From Trichoplusia ni (taxonomy: Eukaryota; Arthropoda; Insecta; Lepidoptera; Noctuidae), in the NCBI RefSeq assembly GCF_003590095.1, contig NC_039500.1:620001-684000 (forward strand): 64,000 bases of DNA, in the 5' to 3' direction. The first letter of the stretch is position 1; each line of letters begins with the position of its first letter. Position numbers and translations under genes: made by a program. Positions 47,596 to 58,765 of the stretch are shown here, in pieces. The notes beneath the pieces were generated by a model, which saw only the letters and a program-made list of their open reading frames with translations, did no database searches and was not told the DNA's origin.

Positions 47596-49118
47596 GCTAC
47601 GAATTCGAGTACTTTACTTAAAGACCTCGATAAAAATAGCAAAAATAAAATGAGGAGTAATAAAAAATAAGCTGCCATCTTGTAGTTACATTATGCAACG
47701 AAACTAATCAAGTCGGTCGTTGAACGAAGGCTCTTAACGTAAGGAGCTTAGACCAGCTGGTACCTAGTGTACCTAGTGTACCTAACATTTTCTTGACGTT
47801 TTTATTTCACAAGTAAATACATTGCTGACATGTGTTGAACTATCTGCGTTTGACATGTCTCGAGAAAAATAAATTACACTTTTTCGGGTTATTTTCGTAG
47901 ACGCGTATTACACATTTTTAGTTGAAAAGTGTTACGAAAATAAACCTTAATAGTTTGACATACAGATGTTTTATAGTTAAACTGTTATCGTCTACGTTTA
48001 TATTGTTTTTACAATCTAAAGAATTTTATACTTTAATTTATACCTTAAAAATAATAATTATTTTTTCTTATTTGTCTATAAGCAGGTAACATGTTAAGAG
48101 AAAAAAATCTATATAACTAAAACTAGACTTTCGAGGTAAGGTTATATAAACAGTTTAATAACCTTTATCTTTGTGTCTCGGGTATTTGTAATACCTACAT
48201 TTCGTAACATTATGTATTGCGTGACAACCTACCAAATATTATATCTATAAATAGAGTCGACAGACGACAAATTCAACAATTTGCTAAAGCTTCAAGATTT
48301 TAAAATAATTGACGATATAAGGAGATTTTGTAGTATTTTGTGGCTTTGTATTTTGCTTTTGAGCTTACGAGTATATATGAAACGAAACGATAGAGCAATG
48401 GCACGCTATGTTTCGCTGCTACAAAGGCAATAAGTCTTGAAGAGCCTACCAGCATCTTTTAAAGTAAAAGCTCGTGCAACTGAGGAAAAGAAACGCCGCT
48501 CTCGGCCTTGTAATACTTGGTCTTGTTTTTACAGCTACAGCATTCCTTCTTTGAGAGATAGTGTTAAGTTCTCCAATCGCACATGCATAACAATAGCGAT
48601 ACATCTTTGTTTAGGTAACACAGAGGATGCCATCGTTCTTTTCGACGTCTCGTTCTCACTCTATTCTACGACCTCATTAACGTATCCCGCCCTAAATTGT
48701 GAGAATTTAGCTAGAATTACATTATTTTCAAGTTCCCTATTTTATAAATCAGTTAAACTTTCGTTGCTGTCTGTATACTACTACTGATATCCTAAGTATG
48801 ACTTCAATGGCGAACTGCCGCGCATGATTACGTCTTCAAAAGGGTTGATCCAAATCCAATATAGCCTTCAGTTGGAAACGGCTCGTAGTTACGCGTCTAG
48901 TGTGGACTGGGTAATGAAATAAGTATGTGATGTATGCATGAAATACCAGCTTCAGTCGACGTTGAGTGGCCAATATTACAAAATAGGCACTCGCTTTTGT
49001 TTCGATGTATTGTAGATGATTTTGTTGAGTTCAATGTTTCAAGTTCATCGATAGTTACTTTATACTATTTTTTTTGTGCTTTTGCATGAATTAATTTTGT
49101 TAATATTAATTATTATCT
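47596..49118. other. Non-coding stretch
   Basis: A small tandem of 'tacctagtg' (about three units) lies at 47761-47786. The longest frame in the unique DNA (48437-48787, 116 codons) has no recognisable motif. Nothing else is seen. Confidence 0.4.
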
Positions 49119-49500
49119 GAGGGCACGGCAGTGCCCCTGCCAAGTCTCGAGCAAAACGGGCACGGCCGTACCATCTTTTCTCGAAGCGATTCGCGGCTGT
49201 TTCGCCCCCCCTGTATCTTCGACGTGGACAAAGCTAGGAGTTTAGCTTTTCGGGGAATAATAGTAGGCATTAGAACAAGCTTAAGTTCGAAATTACATGC
49301 CAATTGAATTAATGGTTTAGGAGTTACGGTCGATCAAAGTTACACCATTTTGTCACTCACTGACTCACTGACTCACTGACTCACTGACAGATCATCAAAA
49401 ATCTAAGGTACTTCTAGCAGACTTAGAAACTTCAAATTTTGCACCAAGATAGGTCCTTAGCCACATATAAAGGAAAATTATAAAAACATTAAAAAATAAT
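49119..49500 (-). repeat. Interspersed repeat with hairpin end and TCACTGAC tandem
   Basis: It begins with a hairpin, GGGCAC-GGCA-GTGCCC (49121-49136). It continues through GC-rich sequence ('aagtctcgagcaaaacggg') to a tandem of the 8-bp unit ACTCACTG (about four units, 49353-49388), and then 'cttctagcagacttagaaac'. The composition differs sharply from its surroundings and I recognise the wording from other moths. A terminal hairpin would fit the 3' end of a Helitron-like element on the minus strand, but no CTRR end is seen. The class and strand are tentative. Confidence 0.4.
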
Positions 49501-50136
49501 ATGCCATAGAAAACAATTTTATATTTGCGGTTCGGCAAGAACATTATGTATGGATTTTGACTGCATTGTTAACTTTGTTCGTTGTTTAAGTACCTATTCA
49601 ATTGGATGAATACATACATAGAATAGAAAAGAATAATATAAATGTAATACACAGACTATCATGAATACATAAAATTCAAAATTCATTAAATTAATAAAGC
49701 TAAAACTCCATTGTATTGCGATAAATATTGTATGCGCGCTCGATAGATGGCGTTGTACGTGTCTGAATCGCGCTATGGTTTCGTTACAAAGCGCAGTCTA
49801 AGTAGTACTTCAGAATAATTCGATAATTTTCATTTGATAGCGCCACCTGTCTATGAAAAACCATTTCGAAACTAAAAAATATTGTAGTGATAATTGATAT
49901 TCGGAGAACTTTACGTGTTATTTAGTTTAGTTTAGCTATAGTTTGTAAGTTAGTAGATATATATATGCATATATATATAAGTTTAAGCTTGTTTACATTA
50001 GAAGTAACGAAGTCTCAGAGAAGAAACAAAAGAGATAGAGATAGAGAATGGGTTCTAAGCAAAGCAGTAGCTGAAGTCCTAGAAATTATGACACCTAAAA
50101 AAAAAGAAAGAAATACACTTACAAAAAATAAATGAG
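49501..50136. other. Non-coding stretch
   Basis: Contains 'gatagatggcgttgtacg' (49743) and 'gatagcgccacctgtctatg' (49837), an inverted pair of the 'gcgccatct' motif about 95 bp apart, and a TA-rich run near 49955. No gene is seen. Confidence 0.35.
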
Positions 50137-50326
50137 ATCCCACCAAAAACATTAAATGTAAAAAAATGCCAAGTCTCTCGATGCAGTCTTTCCATCGTAA
50201 AAAGTTTTGAGATCTCATAGAAGCCAAGTCCTATTCAAAATATTTTGTAGTTATAAATCAACATTTAGTAATTGTATCAATAGTTTTCTTTATATTATAA
50301 TTATAGTGACTTGGCAATGAGCACAA
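50137..50326 (+). repeat. Left arm of perfect 190-bp inverted repeat
   Basis: Base by base, this is the exact reverse complement of 50643-50832. No mismatch was found over 190 bp. It begins ATCCCACCAAAAACATT and ends TTGGCAATGAGCACAA. Outside the arm the two sides diverge at once, though weak similarity (CTCATTT...TTTTTTGTAAGT) may continue outward. Confidence 0.95.
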
Positions 50327-50642
50327 ATTAAAAGCTGCTTGATGCCTGGAATTATGTGCAAATGTTACTGACGAGACCAGTGATCAGATTATTTGTTATG
50401 TGTGAATCATGATGGTCACTACCGACTACATGCTCCAATACAATAATTAAGAATACCTTACGGGCCATCGCTTTATGAAAGTAAATGAATCGAGAGTACA
50501 CTAAGACTGACTGCCGTTGCCGAAATTCGGTTGGGACGACACGGATAAACCAAAAGAAAATTAATTTTGTGATATTAATGTTTACGCATGCGGTGTGTGT
50601 AACTTTCAACTCCTACAAATATGCCGTTTTATTTGTTTCTTC
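50327..50642. other. 316-bp loop between inverted arms
   Basis: Unique sequence that is not self-repeating. It carries overlapping short frames on both strands (50352-50609 minus and 50485-50679 plus) without known motifs. Confidence 0.6.
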
Positions 50643-50832
50643 TTGTGCTCATTGCCAAGTCACTATAATTATAATATAAAGAAAACTATTGATACAATTA
50701 CTAAATGTTGATTTATAACTACAAAATATTTTGAATAGGACTTGGCTTCTATGAGATCTCAAAACTTTTTACGATGGAAAGACTGCATCGAGAGACTTGG
50801 CATTTTTTTACATTTAATGTTTTTGGTGGGAT
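50643..50832 (-). repeat. Right arm of perfect 190-bp inverted repeat
   Basis: Exact reverse complement of 50137-50326. If transcribed across, the RNA would fold into a 190-bp perfect duplex. No target duplication flanks the outer ends (AATGAG on the left, TTAATT on the right). Confidence 0.95.
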
Positions 50833-50964
50833 TTAATTTAATAACATGCAACTCATTTGCGTTATTTTTTTTTAATCTTTTTCAATACATTTTTTTGTAA
50901 GTATAAACCTTATGCAGGCTTATATTATCAATTTATTGAAATACTCTGCATTGGTTTATACACT
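50833..50964. other. AT-rich spacer
   Basis: Poly-T tracts only. Confidence 0.4.
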
Positions 50965-51130
50965 TGAATTTGAAAATTGTCTGGACTTTAGAAGAGACTG
51001 CGACCTCTGAGTTTGTTTCGACATTTCTTCCTAGGGTAGTCTGCTAGGAAATGTCGGCTCCATTGTTCTCAAAAAAGACATGTAAAAGTGATAAAATATC
51101 CTATTTGCAGGATAAATAATTTCATTTCAT
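50965..51130 (+). repeat. Non-LTR retrotransposon tail fragment
   Basis: 'gcgacctctgagtttgtttc' followed by 'gacatttcttcctagggtag', then 'gtaaaagtgataaaatatcc' and a 'aataatttcatttcatttc' tail. I recognise this as the 3' region of a lepidopteran LINE. A short related piece, 'ctttgagtttgtttcggag', occurs at 11382-11402. Confidence 0.4.
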
Positions 51131-52470
51131 TTCTATGTTCATTGTTATGCATGTTTTTATGAAATTTGCCAAGATTTAGATTCTCTACTGAAAGGTTTAC
51201 CTTTTTTTAAGTAACCAAAAAAAATTAAGTAAGAATATACCTAAACTGCAACTTAGACCCCTTTAATTTCAATAAGCGAAGTTGTAAACAAAAATTTAAA
51301 TAGGAGCGAGTATTCGTTTAACATATTCCAACGACACATAAAGAACTCACAATAAAATATTAAATACTTCGAATAATTTTATCGAAAATACACATCAAAC
51401 GTGACACATTTTACGATAAAAACTGCAATATTATACATTACATATACGTCCGTATGTATCAAAGGCAAACAAGTAATCGTTTTGACAGCCTATATGACTA
51501 AAATACTGTGTATTTGTCCGTCAATCAAGCCCCGTTTAAAGCCAACTTTTCATCCGCTTTTCAACGTAAAAAAACTTACTGCGATTCATAAAAAAATCCT
51601 GGCTGGTAAATAGAAGGTAACGTTTTGGTTCTTTTTTTGAAATTCGTAGGTATCAGATACTCGTTCGGCCGCCATATTTAGATTCGATATTCTGCTGTCA
51701 ATATTTGAATGGCTGCGTTCGTTTAGGTTTCTTAATTATTTTGCCATACCTATGATATTTTTTTGAGTATAGATAGATTTTTTCTGATGAACACGGAAAA
51801 AAAATTGGATTTCCGTTGGCTAGAGATTACTTGGTACCATCTCACAAGCATTTACCTCTTCATAATGTAAGTCAACATGGGCTGGTCCACAAAATCTGCT
51901 CCCCTATTATATAAACAATAGAAACCACTTCCGAAGTTTAAGAAAACATTCCATTAGGATGAAGCTAGCCTACACGTGCCCTTAATTATTTGATTAGACA
52001 TTCCGCGATGTCTGTCAAATGTCAAATAAGGTGAAACAAATGAGAATAGAAGGTTCATTTCCTATAAATATTTGAGTGAAAGACAAAGTTCAGTAACCTA
52101 AGCTTCGTTAATTCATGTGACAAAGACTTTTGTTCTCATAAAATACGATACGTTCGCGGTTAGAATACTTGTTTATGTGGCTTAGGTTAAGCTTATCTGT
52201 ATATTATCTATAAACTAGCTGGCTAAGCAAACGTCGGTTTTGCCGTAGAAAGTCTGAGATCGAGAGATCGTAGGTGTAGAAAAACACTATAAGTGGGAAA
52301 GAATGCTATTGGTCAACCCTCATTAGTTAATTAGTTAGCGTCATGAAAAAGAAGTACTAGAATTTCAAATCCACTAAACGTGTTGCATAATAACACTATC
52401 GCAAGGATGATTCATGATACTCACTAAATGATTCTCAGGTCAAGATAAAGGATCAGAAATATATCTATAC
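51131..52470. other. Non-coding stretch, nothing recognised
   Basis: No supported gene, repeat or RNA. Confidence 0.4.
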
Positions 52471-52471
52471 T

Positions 52472-52600
52472 AGCAGTTGCCCGCGACTCCGTCCGCGTGG
52501 ACTTCAGCTAACAGCATACAGTTGTTCCCGTTTCAGTGGGAATGCCGTTATAAAATACAGCATTGAGCCATCATCACTATTCATTTCACCACAGTCCTTC
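52472..52600 (+). repeat. LINE tail fragment ('gttgcccgcgactccgtcc')
   Basis: 'agttgcccgcgactccgtcc' followed by 'gcgtgg' and 'cccgtttcagtgggaatgcc'. It is a relative, but not a copy, of the repeats at 3822-4085 and 55448-55686, and is probably a non-LTR retrotransposon 3' end. Confidence 0.45.
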
Positions 52601-53609
52601 CTCCTCCTCACCTAAAGCACCATTCAGTTTAATTTAAGGCCCTTACAATACCTGAACCTGACATACATCACATACAATATCAATACCAAGTTGTGACGTC
52701 ACACAAACAGAAACGATTAATTGAAAGATGGAATCAGTATCGATGAATACAGTCTAATCAAGCTCCTGTTTTGTCAGCTGCAAGAGCTCCCGACCTATTG
52801 TCGGCAGGTGGCCTATTTACATACGTATTAACGCTACATATTGCATACAATATCTCACATATTTGATCCTTGAATAGGTTTTATTTCAATGCAGTAAGAT
52901 TGAGTTTTGTTTGATGACGAATGATTTCTAAAATCAGTTAATACAGTTAAGTAAAATGTACGTGTAGTGTAGTTCTATCTCGCTCTAATACGGCAATCGT
53001 TTTGTTTTAAGAACAAACATCATAGTGAAGCACCTTCTAATTGTTTTTGTTTTTTAATTAAACCATGTTAAATTTTTTGGCTTAAATCATCATTTCGTCT
53101 AAAAGTTTTCATAAATTAATTTTAAAGTTACGTATTACATAGTCTATTTTACCTAAGCCTCATTACTTATGTAGTAAACTGTAAAGGTTTACTAATATTG
53201 CATGCTTTTCATACAGGTCTCATGTATCTAGCCATTAAAACATTGAATGCATCATTAAACAATAACTCAAGTGACAATCTTATCTAACGTTTATCTTTAT
53301 GGCTTCCAAAACCCATATCTCACAAATATTATTACACCGTATCCCATACATGTTAAATTATTACATAATACTCCTAATACACTGCAACTCCCTCCGACTA
53401 CAATAATTAAAGATTTTAGTTTAGAAGGGTATATCTTACTTATCTTATTAATTACTGAACTAAAATCTTCTATCATATCTCAAATTGAATACCGTTATAG
53501 TAAGTTGTGGAAGGGAGATGAAGCTATGCACTTTGTGGTATGCTGTCTCGCTTCCACTACTGTGTGAATTTTACTAAAGAAAAACAAACAACAGAGTTCA
53601 ATTTTTTAT
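52601..53609. other. Non-coding stretch, nothing recognised
   Basis: The 98-codon frame at 53271-53567 is low-complexity and without motifs. Confidence 0.4.
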
Positions 53610-53900
53610 GAGACCAAATGAAAGCTGTTTCAACAAAATTGGTAATTCCAGTACGAAGGTCGAAGGAAGGATAAAAAAATAGATTTAAAAAATCTAAAAT
53701 GCCACGTTTTTAAATGTCACTTAATTCAAATTTTATCAAAATCCGTTCAGCCGTTTTAATAGTTGTAAACTGCAATGTCATCGGATTTTAAGCTACCATG
53801 AAAATTTCAGCCTGCTAGCTTATCGGGAAAGGCCTCAATATTGAGTTGCAAAAATCCAACTAGAACGACAAAAAAACCAACAAACAAGAAAGTGAGTGTA
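53610..53900 (+). repeat. LINE tail fragment ('aaaatccgttcagccg')
   Basis: 'tcaaaatccgttcagccgtt' followed by 'gaaaatttcagcctgctagc' and 'ttgagttgcaaaaatcca'. The phrase around 'ccgttcagccgtttt' marks many insect non-LTR retrotransposon 3' regions. Confidence 0.4.
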
Positions 53901-55447
53901 TTAAAACGTGGGAAAAATAAACAAAAGTCAGACGAATTAAAAACCTCCACCTTTTTCAAGTAGGTTAAAAAGATGGTGATAGGCCGTCTGATAATTAACA
54001 TGTAACAGTAATTATAACCCTCCTTTATTATAACACTCGTAAAATGTTACCTAAGGTTGGTTATGAAATTTTCATTAAACTTTCGTGAGTTAAGCTTGGT
54101 CGTCAAAAATATTTCATTAGGGTTTAGCGGCCTTTTGTCTTGTAAGATATGGCTGCGTACACTGTGGGTGATATTTGCTTTTGCGTGTGTGTTTTCTGTA
54201 TACTTTATGTTATACTACAGATATTTTATAGAAATATTGCTGATTATATAAGGAACAAGTTAAATTTTTGAAGTAAAAAAAATACGTAAAAAATACTTAT
54301 GCGGAAAATTTTAATATCATTTACATACCAAAGAACACAATTTACGCAAATAGTTGCCATTGAATGGGAATAAAAAACAAAGGCTTATTTTAAATCAGTT
54401 ATATTCTTACTTTTTTCAATTCTATAAAAACCACTTCAGTTAAATTGCTTTATATCGTGGAGCTTAAAGCTTAGCTCTAGACACTGATCTATGTTTTCCT
54501 AGATTCTGATGGCATTTGTTGTACCTTTTACCTGACATATTTTCATAGTCACAGAGCCAAAGGCTGAGTTGTGGCGTCATGACTTAATAAAGTGCTTCGT
54601 TTTTTTTTACCATTATTGAAGTACTTCGCAGATGGCATATTTTTAGTACATTTTATTGCATTGCTAGTCTTAGTTTTCTTGAAAAATCTATTACAGATTA
54701 TAATCGAACCTATTTCAATTGACCTGTATAAATGACAAAAAAACGCAAAATCAAATAAAAAGCAAATGCCAATGTTATTCGCCAAGCATTCGAAAATAGT
54801 CTTAACAATTTCTGCTTAAGACCGGTCTATTCACGTCGGAGGTCTGTATTTTTCCTCCAAAAAAATATTTACAAAGAAATACATATATCCACAAAACTAC
54901 AAAGTAAATACAAACATGTAACGGACATTTACTGACAACATATTAAAAAGCCTTGCCCCGGGCCGCTCTGACACACACACAAACGCACTCACACATACAT
55001 AAATGTCGTATACGCTATTAAAAGTACAGTCAACAATAAAAAACAGTGTATTCACCAGATTTATTTAACAGTGATTTTTGTATTCTTTGTTTTTTTAGTG
55101 TTTTGTAGAGTTTTTAGTGCGTTTTAGGTATAATTTCGGCTAAACCTATGTTGTGAGTTGTTATGGAAAAATAACAATTTAGTGAACTTGTTTATGTTAC
55201 ATTTGTTTTTAATACTTTATTATGTTATTCGACGTTTGTCGCTGACGGTACCAACACTGACTTTTTTCTGTAAAACGAATACTAGCTGTGGGCACTACTT
55301 TGACGATCATTTTTTTTTCTCGTTTCATGAAAATATCTGAAAAATGGAAAAGGGCTCAAGGCTTCATGTTTATTTAAGTGTGAGTGCCTGCTATAAGTAA
55401 TTGTGGTTTTCAGTTCCAGACATTTTTGCAGACATGACTTTTATAAA
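53901..55447. other. Non-coding stretch, nothing recognised
   Basis: AT-rich. There is a short CA-rich run (gacacacacacaaacgcac) near 54970. No gene is seen. Confidence 0.4.
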
Positions 55448-55686
55448 TAACTAGCTGTTGCCCGCGACTTCGTCCCCGTGGTTAGAAGATATAAGTTATG
55501 ATTTATACCTTCCATGTCTTTTTCTTATTTTCCATTGTACCTATCTTCGCTCCTATTAGTCGCAGCGTGATGGTTTATGGTCTATTCAACCCAAAAATAT
55601 TTTTTCAATTCGGACCAGTAGTTCCTGATATTAGCGCGTTCAAACAAACAAACAAACTATTCTGATTTATATATTAGTATAGATAT
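55448..55686 (+). repeat. LINE 3' end (probably RTE clade)
   Basis: Same family as 3822-4085, here on the plus strand: 'agctgttgcccgcgacttcg', 'ttagaagatataagttatga', 'tcgctcctattagtcgcagc', ending 'atatattagtatagat'. A 5'-truncated copy without coding sequence. Confidence 0.6.
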
Positions 55687-56118
55687 AGATTATTTACGAC
55701 CATCTGTTTTCAATTTGTATTGAATAGTTTTTGTACCACTTTTATATTCAAGTGAGTAAATGTTGTAAGTGACACCGCCTACTAATACCATTGAGAAATA
55801 CAAAATATCAAATGTAACAGTAATAACGGCAACTCTAAAATATTTCCTTAAATATATCTACTAAAATAAACACAAAACAAACTACAAACTAAATCTTAAT
55901 TAAGAATTAATTTTAGTCTAGATAGTTCTACAATTTGTTCATACATAACGCTTAATTGAATAGAGTTCGATAAAATATCGGAATTTATCAAATAATGTTC
56001 GATAGAATAGTTTTGATAGTAGGTTGTACGAAGTTATTACGGATTAAATAACATTGCTGTTACAGCTTCATATTTTATTAATAACAAATTCTAAGTAGGT
56101 GGTATATTAATACCTCGC
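55687..56118. other. Non-coding stretch, nothing recognised
   Basis: AT-rich DNA only. Confidence 0.4.
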
Positions 56119-56345
56119 AAATATCATCATCAGGGTAACCCTTTCCTGGCTATATTGGGGTCGGCTTCCAGTCTAATCGGATGCAGCTAAGTGATAGTGT
56201 TTCACAAAGGGCGACTGCATATGACCTCCTCAGACCAGTTACCTGGCAATACAATACCCCTTAGTATGACTAGTAGCTGTTAAACTTTCTATCTTCTAAC
56301 TACCCATAATAACTGTCAAATATGTATAAATTGCAGCCGTTAATG
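56119..56345 (-). repeat. 5S-like SINE family, headless copy
   Basis: On the plus strand it starts 'atcatcatcagggtaaccc' and continues 'attggggtcggcttccagtc' and 'agaccagttacctggcaa', matching the body of the minus-strand SINE at 4775-5105. It ends at 'ttgcagccg', before the 5S-like head. The ATC repeat is the SINE's 3' tail. Confidence 0.55.
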
Positions 56346-56910
56346 TACCTTCTATCTAATAATTATTGAAAGGTTATGTCTACTACAGCGAAACACCAGA
56401 ACTCAAGACAAATCTGACTTAGCATTGTTTAAAGATAACAATTATTTAGTAACAGTTAGTTATAGGCAACCCACTAGCGTCAAAATAAGGGGGATTGAGC
56501 TGTGTCATCACTTTCAGAGAGAAATTGATTCAATCTGAACTGCTGAGAAATACACAAGTACTAATAAATTACCATGAATACTTATAACAAGTCTTAAAAC
56601 TGTGGAAGAGAGGCGGAGTTAGTCTTAGTATAATGCGCTCTCTTGCTTACACGATGACAAGGGTAACGTTTTAAGAGAAAGAGTTACAGCCAGCGAAAAT
56701 GATTGAGTGAAAGTGAAATAAGGGAAGAAGTAAATAAAAAGAAAACTAGCGATAGTTGCAAAAAATAATATAATAAGGTACCTCTTATAGTTATTCTGCT
56801 TGTGGAAGAAAACATAGATATTCTTATATTTTTGATGATTTGACATGAAAAATAAGCAAATAAATCTTTGCCTTTGTCTTTGAATTAAATCATTTCAAAT
56901 GAATGATGTG
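56346..56910. other. Non-coding stretch, nothing recognised
   Basis: No supported gene or repeat. Confidence 0.4.
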
Positions 56911-57025
56911 GACGCCCCGGGACGGGCGGGACCGCCGCATCAGCTCATGATTGAGGACTTCGGTTGGGTCCGAAACTAGTCGGGCACCCCCGATAAATTC
57001 GCGTGAGTAAACCGTTACATCATTT
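56911..57025 (+). repeat. Repeat fragment, 'gtccgaaactagtcgggc' family
   Basis: A GC-rich island 'gacgccccgggacgggcg' followed by 'cagctcatgattgaggactt', 'ggtccgaaactagtcgggc' and 'cgataaattcgcgtgagtaa'. It is the best copy of four in the window. Its role as a 5'-truncated LINE end is likely but not proven. Confidence 0.55.
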
Positions 57026-58696
57026 ATTAAATTGAATTGTATAATTATAAAACATACTGAAATCTGTGCAGGTATGTGGTGCTTATTTCATGTCATATGA
57101 TAAATCATTTTGAATTTCAATTATTGTACAAAGCGCTATTTATACCTGGTTACTAATTAAATTGGAGTACCTATGGTGCATTAATACATTTTCATGATAA
57201 TCACAATACATTATTGTATAGTAAATCAATGTGTATATTTAGGCAATACGAACTCATTCATTTAACTGCTAAGTATCTACTTTAATGACATTATGCTTAT
57301 TGATAAAATTATACTGTTTGAATGTTAACGATGGTACGCATTGCAAATCGAATTAAATGAGATTCATTAAAAAAAATGACAATTTTATTGTACTTGTCGA
57401 ACAGAGAGTTCAATATCACGCTTATAAAAGTGTAATTATATTATTTTAAGACGTTGCAATACCAAATTAAATTATCTTTAATTGTATTTATGAATACGGA
57501 TAAATATTTTAATGAGCGGTTCTTCTATTTATGTTCATTATGGTCTATAGATGCACACGATGCTCTTAATAATTCTTGATAATGAATTTGGAAAAAAAGA
57601 ATACCGAGTAAATAACATTTTCAAAACACGAAAATCTAATTCACGCTCAAAAATTGCCTGCTATTTATCAATGGCGCCAAAAAGATTTCACTCGTAATAT
57701 TTCAAAAATTACACTTTAATTTTCGAATTTGATATTTTCAGACAAGGAATATTTAACAAAGAGGATTACGAGATTTCGCAACTAGCAGCCAGCGACACGT
57801 TTAAAGCCATTAATCATGAAAAAAAAGTATAAGCTGTGATGGTTTCGCGCCAAAATTTTCCGACCAGATTCCTGAAATAATTTTCTACAAGCTGGCTGAT
57901 TTTTTGGTTTTAAGGCATATGAATATTTAGTTACGATAAATAATTCCCTTTCCTTTGAATCCAATTATGGACAATACTATTCTTTAACGAAGAAGAAAAA
58001 AATATTTGTAGCAAGTCAACTTGGCATTTCATCCAAAATCATTCTACCTACTCACAAACGGGCCTACTTTGTTTAAAATACTTTATTTACATTCCCAATA
58101 ATCAATTACCAAGCAGTTCTCATTTCTATTTCAAAACAGTGTTCAAAATCTATTTAAAAAATAAAAAGGTGAAATCGAATCGAGGGGACCTTTACGTATT
58201 AACTTCAGAGAAAGCGACCTAACTCCACGTTCCAATTAATACATGAATTCAATTAATACTTTTCATTTGAACTAATACAACTCTTTGAACATGACGGTAA
58301 ACTTTGTTTGATCGGAATTGGATTATTTACACTGAAAGTGGACATAAAAGTTAATGGCGTTTGCGTGCGACAGCTTAGCAATCTTTATACAGTACAGAGT
58401 AAATATTTTTACAAAAAACCTGTACAATTTTGTTAAAAAAAATCTCGTGATAATTATGTTTAGTAATTTTGTGCTTATGTTTCTAATTGAGGTATTCTAT
58501 ACCTAGGCACTATGTTGAATACCGAGAAAGTCTAAGTGAGGTATACTGTGCCAAATTGTTGTATACGTATAAAGTCAGTTATATTAATAGTTATAAAAGA
58601 AAAATAACGAGTTATTAATTGTATAAGTGAAAATTTACTGTGTTAACCATCGTGACGAGAAATTGTAATTATTTATAGACAAAACCGAGTCGTTCC
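57026..58696. other. Non-coding stretch, nothing recognised
   Basis: AT-rich DNA without motif-bearing frames. Confidence 0.4.
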
Positions 58697-58765
58697 ACGT
58701 GTCGAACTGCTCATAATTAAGGTGTTTGGTCCAAAACTAGCCGAGCTAACCCGATAAGTTTTTGT
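58697..58765 (+). repeat. Repeat fragment, 'ccaaaactag' family
   Basis: 'gaactgctcataattaagg' then 'ggtccaaaactagccgagct' and 'aacccgataag'. Same family and strand as 56911-57025. Confidence 0.5.

Noticed and set aside
48437..48787. 116-codon plus-strand open frame
   Set aside because: No domain, no start or splice context, and Ser-rich composition. A few frames of this length are expected by chance in 64 kb of AT-rich DNA read in six frames.
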